Of a DNA stretch of 64,000 nt, positions 58,063-64,000 are shown piece by piece; within the stretch, counting starts at the first letter, position 1, and each line of letters starts with the position of its first letter. The DNA is from Hymenoscyphus infarciens. Taxonomy: Eukaryota > Ascomycota > Leotiomycetes > Helotiales > Helotiaceae. The notes below the pieces were generated by a model, which was not told the DNA's origin, did no database searches, and saw only the letters and a program-made list of their open reading frames with translations. A program made the position numbers and the translations under genes. The DNA lies in assembly GCA_001414345.1 (NCBI GenBank), contig LLCB01000236.1, forward strand, positions 29,887 through 93,886, written 5' to 3'.

Positions 58063-59304
58063 AGTAAGCGGTTTAAGCTAGGGACGATTTATTTTAGCTT
58101 GAACTTGTATCGCGCAGGACGCGTCAGATAACCAAATTCTTGACACTTGCAATGCGATTGTGAATTGTAATTGAAGAGAGGACAATCGAGGGGTAGAAGG
58201 TTGGGTCACGTGGGTAAAATCCTATGACCGATTTCCAAATCTGGTACCCCCCGATGACTTGCATATTTGTTGCACATCGCGAATTTACATCGCCTTTGAA
58301 GATTTGCGTTATCTTAGATCCTGACTCTTTCAGATCTGGATAAATAGCTTGATCGGTTTCCCGGAATCAGATCTAGAGATCTTTGGGATTTCTAGATGTC
58401 ACCAAAGAGACTTGTGAAAAGTTGAGACAGAAAGGGAGCAAGAAAGACGGGGAAAGGAGGGATTTTGGTAGGGAGTTCTTTGCAGCGAGAAAAGTCCTTT
58501 CATGTAACTGAGAAAGGAAAGTGAGGGGGAAAAGGACAGTTAACAGGGGGGTGAAGGCACGTGGAAATGCCAAGGAGCAGGTTGGAGCTAAGATACTTCT
58601 TTTGTATTAGCGAGTAGACCTTCTTGTTTAATTTCTGAATTGGATGTTGAAGTGTGTATTCAAGTGTGGTAAGTCTTACTAGGTGTTTCCAGCTTTGTTT
58701 TTTAAAAAAACCCCAGATATTTATTGGTTTTCGTCACGAGATTCTTTCCCTAGACATTCTAAGTCATGGAGAGAAGAGCTTACAAAACCTTTTCTTTCTT
58801 TTCCTAAAAATAAAGCTTGACTTTTAGGACACTCCATCACAGAAATGTAGAGTCACAGCAATTCAAAAGCGTGAAATTGGGAAAATGAAAGAAAGCCCCG
58901 CAGCCTAGGTCTTGGCTACCATTGTACGTACATCATTTTCTTGGCAAGACGAGGAAAGTAAGAAAATGGGAGACATTACACAGAAACGCAGAGGGTTTCA
59001 AAAAAAAAATTCCTCGAAGTGAAATCTGGAAGATCTGATAGTCAAAAGGGAGCCCTAGTCACCAAAACATGAGAAGGAACCCCCCTGATTACTCGCTTAC
59101 CATTTATGCACCTCGTATTCAGTGTCATCCACCTTTTTAGCCGCCACTGCGCCTCTCATCACACCACCCATGAGGCAACCAACCTGAAGAAGATGGGTTC
59201 TGAAATTTATCTCTCCTCATATTCCATACTTGCACTGAAATTCAACCACATAGCACTTACGGGCTCCTTAACCTTACAAAGCTCTTAGGAAGGTAGCTTC
59301 ACGA
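58063..59304. other. Intergenic, no gene supported
   Basis: About 1.2 kb between two plus-strand genes. A palindromic AGATCTAGAGATCT occurs at about 58371. A minus-strand frame at 58373-58573 has no motif. Confidence 0.45.
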
Positions 59305-60911
59305 ATGGCAGTCCTTCGCTGTACCACAGCGGTTTTGCTGCTAAATTCTCTCATTTCACGTGCGTTCGCCCAACATCCATCCCAAGAATCATACTAATTT
59401 TATCCAGCAATCTGGGCAGCGCAATGTGGCACATCCAACACCTCGGCATTTCTCTACATCACCAGTCCAAACGATCTCAAAAACCAAACCCAAAACTGCG
59501 ATCTGGATACTACAGGACTCTATATAGCACCCGAGTTCGTCGGTGCATTTAACCTAAATGGCATCTCTAACGTGTCTTCCGTTGAACTCGACAGATATGC
59601 CCATCAGGCTTTTGACTATGATTTTCAAGTTACTTCTCTTGATTTAAATGAGACGACTTATATGAAAACCTTACGTGTTACTCGTGCACGAGGATTGAAA
59701 TCAGTTTCGGCGCCGAAATTGGAGTATGTTGATGATTTGGAGCTTGGAGGGAATACTACCGAGTTGTTGGATTTTCCGTCATTGAGGAATGTGAGTTCGA
59801 TGTATCTGTATTCTAATTTCTCGAGGTTTGTCTCCCATATCCCAACTTCTCTATTTTTACTGAGAAACCTACAGTGTGAACTTTCCTCTCCTTCGGAATG
59901 TCTCTTGGCTTTTGTCATATGGTCCGCTTGATCTTGATATATCCACGGGTCAGATGCCTCCATTCCAAGCAGAATTTCCGTCCTTGGAGACCGCTGCGGT
60001 TGTAAGCATGTATGGCAACATTGCAAGGTAGTACTGGTATTCTCCGACTTTTTTCCCCCAATAAACTAACCTCAAGCAAAGCTGGAAAACACCAAAACTT
60101 CAAAGTATCAAACCTAGCAATCCAAATAATTACGTGAACAACGAGGCCAAACTCTCAATCCAACACAACGGAGAGCCACTGGCTCTAGATTTCCCCCTTC
60201 TCACAGAAGTGGTAAAAATAGACCTGTCCGGGAATATTTCCAGGTATTTCAATCCCAATTCATTTTCAAGTCTTAACACTCAGACGTGACAGTGTATCAT
60301 TTCCAGCACTTCAAAACGTGACAAACTTAAGAATAGCCCCAAATGGCTACACAAACTCGAAAACAAGGAGCACACCAATGAAAGTCAATCTTTCGGCATT
60401 ACGTGCCGTGCAGGATTTGTCGATTTCAGGCAATGTAACAAGGTACTTTATCCCCCTTCTCAGTTTAGAACAATTTACTCACGCATCTCAAAGCCTCTCT
60501 CTCGACTCCCTCACAAATTTTACAAACCTCTACATCACAAGCGTAGCACCCTTAAACTGCACCCCTATAATTGAACTATACGAGCGAATTCGAAGCACAA
60601 CATACGACCCCGACAAATTTGTCACCGGTTTTCACTGTGTGGACTCGAAAGAGCAAGCTCGTCTAGATACAAAATACGCCCCTAAAAAGAAGAGGTTAGC
60701 TAAAGGAACCGTAGCAGGTATTGTTGTCGCAGTTTTGGCTTTTGTTTTCTTCATTGGTGCAATGTGGTATGTGAATTATCGATCGAAAAAGAAGAATGCC
60801 ACGGTTGGCCGACGGACTAGTGGAATTGCGGAAGATCATGAGTTGAGGCAAAGGAGTTCGATGAGTATCAAGGATCCTGCTCCGCCTTATCATGAAGCAG
60901 TGAGGACTTGA
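59305..60911 (+). CDS. Ecm33-like receptor-L-domain protein with C-terminal membrane span
   Basis: 451 residues in six exons: 59305-59359, 59408-59825, 59875-60027, 60082-60243, 60293-60442, 60494-60911. Introns are 48-54 nt; every phase fits. Signal peptide: MAVLRCTTAVLLLNSLIS. The body consists of leucine-type beta-helix repeats seen in Ecm33/Sps2-family surface proteins: VTSLDLNETTYMKTLRVTRA, YVDDLELGGNTTELLDFPSL, NFPLLRNVSWL, VVKIDLSGNIS, SFPALQNVTNLRI, VQDLSISGNVTR, SLTNFTNLYIT, ending in a Cys (PLNC...FHC). Introns often fall after a Ser/Arg codon ending a repeat (NFS|, NIA|, NIS|, NVT|), so exons track repeat units. Instead of a GPI signal it has a transmembrane helix (GTVAGIVVAVLAFVFFIGAM, about 384-405), a basic stop-transfer and a cytosolic tail with APPYHEA. 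Probably a wall/plasma-membrane sensor or organiser. Confidence 0.88.
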
Positions 60912-61784
60912 ATATTTGAGTTGCTTGGAAGGTGGGATACTTAAAACTTTTGATAAAATTGATGAATGAACTTGTTTTTCTATTGAAGAGTGATTCGGAA
61001 TAAAAGTAAGAGGTCGCGTTATCTTGTGTAACACTAATTTAGCCAGTAAACCAATCAGCATCTAGTAACCCATTCATTATACTTGGGGGCCAAAAGAAAG
61101 TCACGATTAAGCCAATGATTATTCAGTAAGCCAAATAAATCTTGCCACTTATAATTCTGTTAGGCTGATCGCCTCGTTTAAATTCATGAATTAAGTAGGC
61201 ATGGTTACGTCTTTTAATTATCGCTCTTACACAATTCCATTCAACTTCAAAGCCCACAGGCGCCTATATCTTTGACCAAATCTACAGTTTTATCACGTGA
61301 ATTCCACCCCCTACTTACCTAAATTATATAAAAAGTCATGAAATTCATATAGATATTCGTTTCATTTCAACTAGTTCTTGAAAATATATTAAGCCTTGAA
61401 TTCATTTTAAACACTCCTTGTTTCGTGAATTTTCACTATTTCATATTCATTTAAGAACCCTAGAAGTGCACCATAGGCATGCGGATTTAGCCGAACCCCG
61501 GCCCATGCGAGGGCTAAAACTAACGTAAGAATTCGGCCCTACTAAGGGTTATAGGATCTCGTCTAAATTCTTATACTTCGTCCTAGGCGAATTAGTCTAT
61601 AATAAGACCTAGTAAAGCAGAGTTTCTTTAGAAGGCCTTATTATAGACTATTATACTTAGAACTAAGTAGAATAAAAAGTTAGCTATTAAAAAAAGAATA
61701 TCTTAGAATAAAGAAACTTTATTAGAAGCTATTATAGTATTTATTAACTAATATTTTAATAAATTTATAATTTAATTAATACTA
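60912..61784. other. Transition from gene island to satellite
   Basis: No gene. AGTAAGCCA-like motifs at about 61040-61130 echo the cluster at 41.0-41.2 kb. A GC-rich patch (about 61470-61520) precedes an abrupt shift to AT-rich DNA. An imperfect hairpin (TAGTCTATAATAAG at 61593-61606 against CTTATTATAGACTA at 61637-61650) lies just before the satellite. Confidence 0.5.
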
Positions 61785-64000
61785 TATAATATTTAAACTA
61801 TTTAAAGTCTCTATTAAAATTATATACTAATAACTTTAAAATAGTAACTTTTAGTAGTTAAACTATTAAAAGTCTTTATCTAATTATTTACTAGTAACCT
61901 TTAGTAGTTAAACTAATAAAAGTCTCTCTCTAATTATTTACTAGTAACTTTTAATAGTTAAACTACTTAAAGTCTTTATTTAAATTATATAATAATAACT
62001 TTTAAATAGTAAAACTACTTAAAGTCTCTATATAATTATATACTAGTAACTTTTAGTAGTTAAACTACTAAAAGTCTCTCTCTAATTATTTACTAGTAAC
62101 TTTTAGTAGTTGAACTATTAAAAGTCTCTATTAAATTATATAATAATAACTTTTAGTAGTTAAATTACTTAAAGTCTTTATTTAAATTATATAAATAGTA
62201 ACTTTTAGTAGTTAAACTACTAAAAGTCTCTCTTTAATTATTTACTAGTAACTTTTAGTAGTTAAACTACTAAAAGTCTTTATTTAAATTATATAAATAA
62301 TAACTTTTAGTAGTTAAACTACTAAAAGTCTCTCTTTAATTATTTACTAGTAATCTTTAGTAGTTAAACTACTAAAAGTCTTTTTTTAATTATTTACTAG
62401 TAACTTTTAGTAGTTAAACTACTAAAAGTCTCTATTTAAAATATATAAATAGTAACTTCTAGTAGTTAAACTACTTAAAGTCTCTATTTAATTATTTACT
62501 AGTAACTTTTAGTAGTTAAACTACTTAAAGTCTTTATTTAATTATTTACTAGTAACTTTTAGTAGTTAAACTACTTAAAGTCTCTCTCTAATTATATAAA
62601 TAAGAACTTCTAGTAGTTAAACTACTTAAAGTCTCTATTTAAATTATATAAATAATAACTTCTAGTAGTTAAACTACTAAAAGTATTTACCTAATTATTT
62701 ACTAGTAACTTTTAGTAGTTAAACTACTAAAAGTATTTATCTAATTATTTACTAGTAACTTCTAGTAGTTAAACTACTTAAAGTCTCTATTTAAATTATA
62801 TAAATAATAACTTTTAGTAGTTAAACTACTAAAAGTCTTTATCTAATTATTTACTAGTAACTTTTAGTAGGTAAACTACTAAAAGTCTTTATTTAAATTA
62901 TATAAATAGTAACTTTTAGTAGTTAAACTACTAAAAGTATCTACTTAATTATTTACTAGTAACTTTTAGTAGTTAAACTATTAAAAGTCTCTATTAAATT
63001 ATATAATAATAACTCTTAGTAGTTAAATTACTTAAAGTCTTTATTTAAATTATATAAATAGTAACTTTTAGTAGTTAAACTACTAAAAGTCTTTATTTAA
63101 ATTATATAAATAATAACTTTTAGTAGTTAAACTATTAAAAGTCTCTCTTTAATTATTTACTAGTAATCTTTAGTAGTTAAACTATTAAAAGTCTTTATTT
63201 AAATTATATTATAATAACTTTTAATAGTAATTATTTGTAGTTAAACTATAAAAAGTCGCTATTTAATTATTTACTAGTAACTTTTAGTAGTTAGACTACT
63301 TAAAGTCTCTCTCTAATTATATAAATAAGAACTTCTAGTAGTTAATATACTTAAAGTCTTTATTTAAATTATATAAATAAGAACTTCTAGTAGTTAAACT
63401 ACTTAAAGTCTCTATTTAAATTATATAAATAGTAACCTTTAATAGTTAAACTACTAAAAGTATCTACTTAATTATTTACTAGTAACTTTTAGTAGTTAAA
63501 CTACTAAAAGTCTTTATTTAAATTATTTACTAGTAACTTTTAGTAGTTAAACTACTAAAAGTATTTATCTAATTATTTACTAGTAACTTTTAGTAGTTAA
63601 ACTACTAAAAGTCTCTCTTTAATTATTTACTAGTAACTTTTAGTAATTAAACTACTAAAAGTCTCTCTCTAATTATTTACTAGTAACTTTTAATAGTTAA
63701 ACTACTTAAAGTCTCTATCTAATTATTTACTAGTAACTTTTAGTAGTTAAACTATTTAAAGTCTTTATTTAAATTATATAAATAGTAACTTTTAGTAGTT
63801 AAACTACTAAAAGTCTCTCTCTAATTATTTACTAGTAACTTTTAGTAGTTAAACTACTTAAAGTCTCTATTTTAATTATATAAATAGTAACTTTTAGTAG
63901 TTAAACTACTAAAAGTATCTATCTAATTATTTACTAGTAACTTTTAGTAGTTAAACTATTTAAAGTCTTTATTTAAATTATATAAATAGTAACTTTTAGT
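61785..64000 (+). repeat. AT-rich satellite array, about 50-52 bp units with internal palindrome
   Basis: Roughly forty head-to-tail units continue past the right edge. A typical unit is AACTTTTAGTAGTTAAACTA followed by CTAAAAGTC and a spacer. Two spacer types alternate irregularly: one with TAATTATTTACTAGT (unit about 50 bp) and one with AAATTATATAAATAGT (about 52 bp). Each unit core, ACTTTTAGTAGTT-A-AACTACTAAAAGT, is a 27-bp near-perfect palindrome. No open frame. Variation between units is mostly A/T swaps and C/T changes. Confidence 0.93.

Noticed and set aside
61785..64000. CRISPR-like array
   Set aside because: Repeats are head-to-tail satellite units without unique spacers, in a fungal nuclear context.
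61785..64000. Telomere or subtelomere end
   Set aside because: No TTAGGG-type repeats or helicase relic seen; the array is AT-rich and palindromic instead.

Overview
The window is nuclear DNA of a filamentous ascomycete (Pezizomycotina; Leotiomycetes is only a guess). The signs are short GT-AG introns (about 45-100 nt) with CTAAC-like branch points, fungus-specific families (Zn2Cys6 regulators, DUF3433, Ecm33-like, serine/threonine-rich wall proteins), and a two-speed base composition. GC-normal gene islands alternate with very AT-rich blocks of decayed transposons that carry the signature of repeat-induced point mutation (RIP): CpA to TpA changes on both strands, and TAA/TAG stops scattered through former open frames.

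Layout. 1-2.0 kb: a partial minus-strand gene cut by the left edge, then a six-exon gene for the complex III subunit QCR10. 2.96-5.39 kb: a RIP-mutated DNA element with long terminal inverted repeats. 6.0-7.6 kb: a small serine-rich protein gene and a MITE-like element. 8.2-12.5 kb: a divergent pair, a Zn2Cys6 transcription factor (minus) and the ER glucosyltransferase ALG10 (plus). 12.6-14.0 kb: two small inverted-repeat elements. 14.4-14.8 kb: a small membrane protein. 15.6-32.4 kb: an alpha/beta-hydrolase gene broken into three pieces. One break is an AT-rich block at 16.1-17.9 kb. The other is a 14.0 kb Ty1/copia LTR retrotransposon (18204-32208, target duplication ACTTC), which itself carries a second, oppositely oriented 6.2 kb copia element (23205-29389, target duplication TTTAT) inside its RNase H region.

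32.9-35.2 kb: a coiled-coil gene and an LPLEIR-type gene. 35.9-40.0 kb: a four-exon DUF3433 membrane glycoprotein. 41.6-42.2 kb: a small basic protein of unknown role. 42.9 kb: a truncated paralogue of the coiled-coil gene. 43.7-44.7 kb: the GINS subunit PSF2. 46.2-48.0 kb: an MFS anion:cation symporter. 48.4-49.2 kb: an AT-rich relic. 51.6-54.4 kb: a 911-residue secreted, probably GPI-anchored wall protein. 56.6-58.1 kb: a second Zn2Cys6 regulator. 59.3-60.9 kb: an Ecm33-like receptor-L protein with a transmembrane tail. From about 61.8 kb to the right edge: a satellite of roughly 50-bp units, each containing a near-perfect 27-bp palindrome.

The genes do not form a cluster. They are unlinked housekeeping functions (respiration, N-glycosylation, DNA replication) mixed with surface, transport and regulatory genes. 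I did not find a convincing new multi-gene system. The most distinctive content is the transposon stratigraphy: exact nested insertions, RIP that fades toward element edges, an antisense open frame between pol and the 3' LTR of the outer copia element, and the palindromic satellite.
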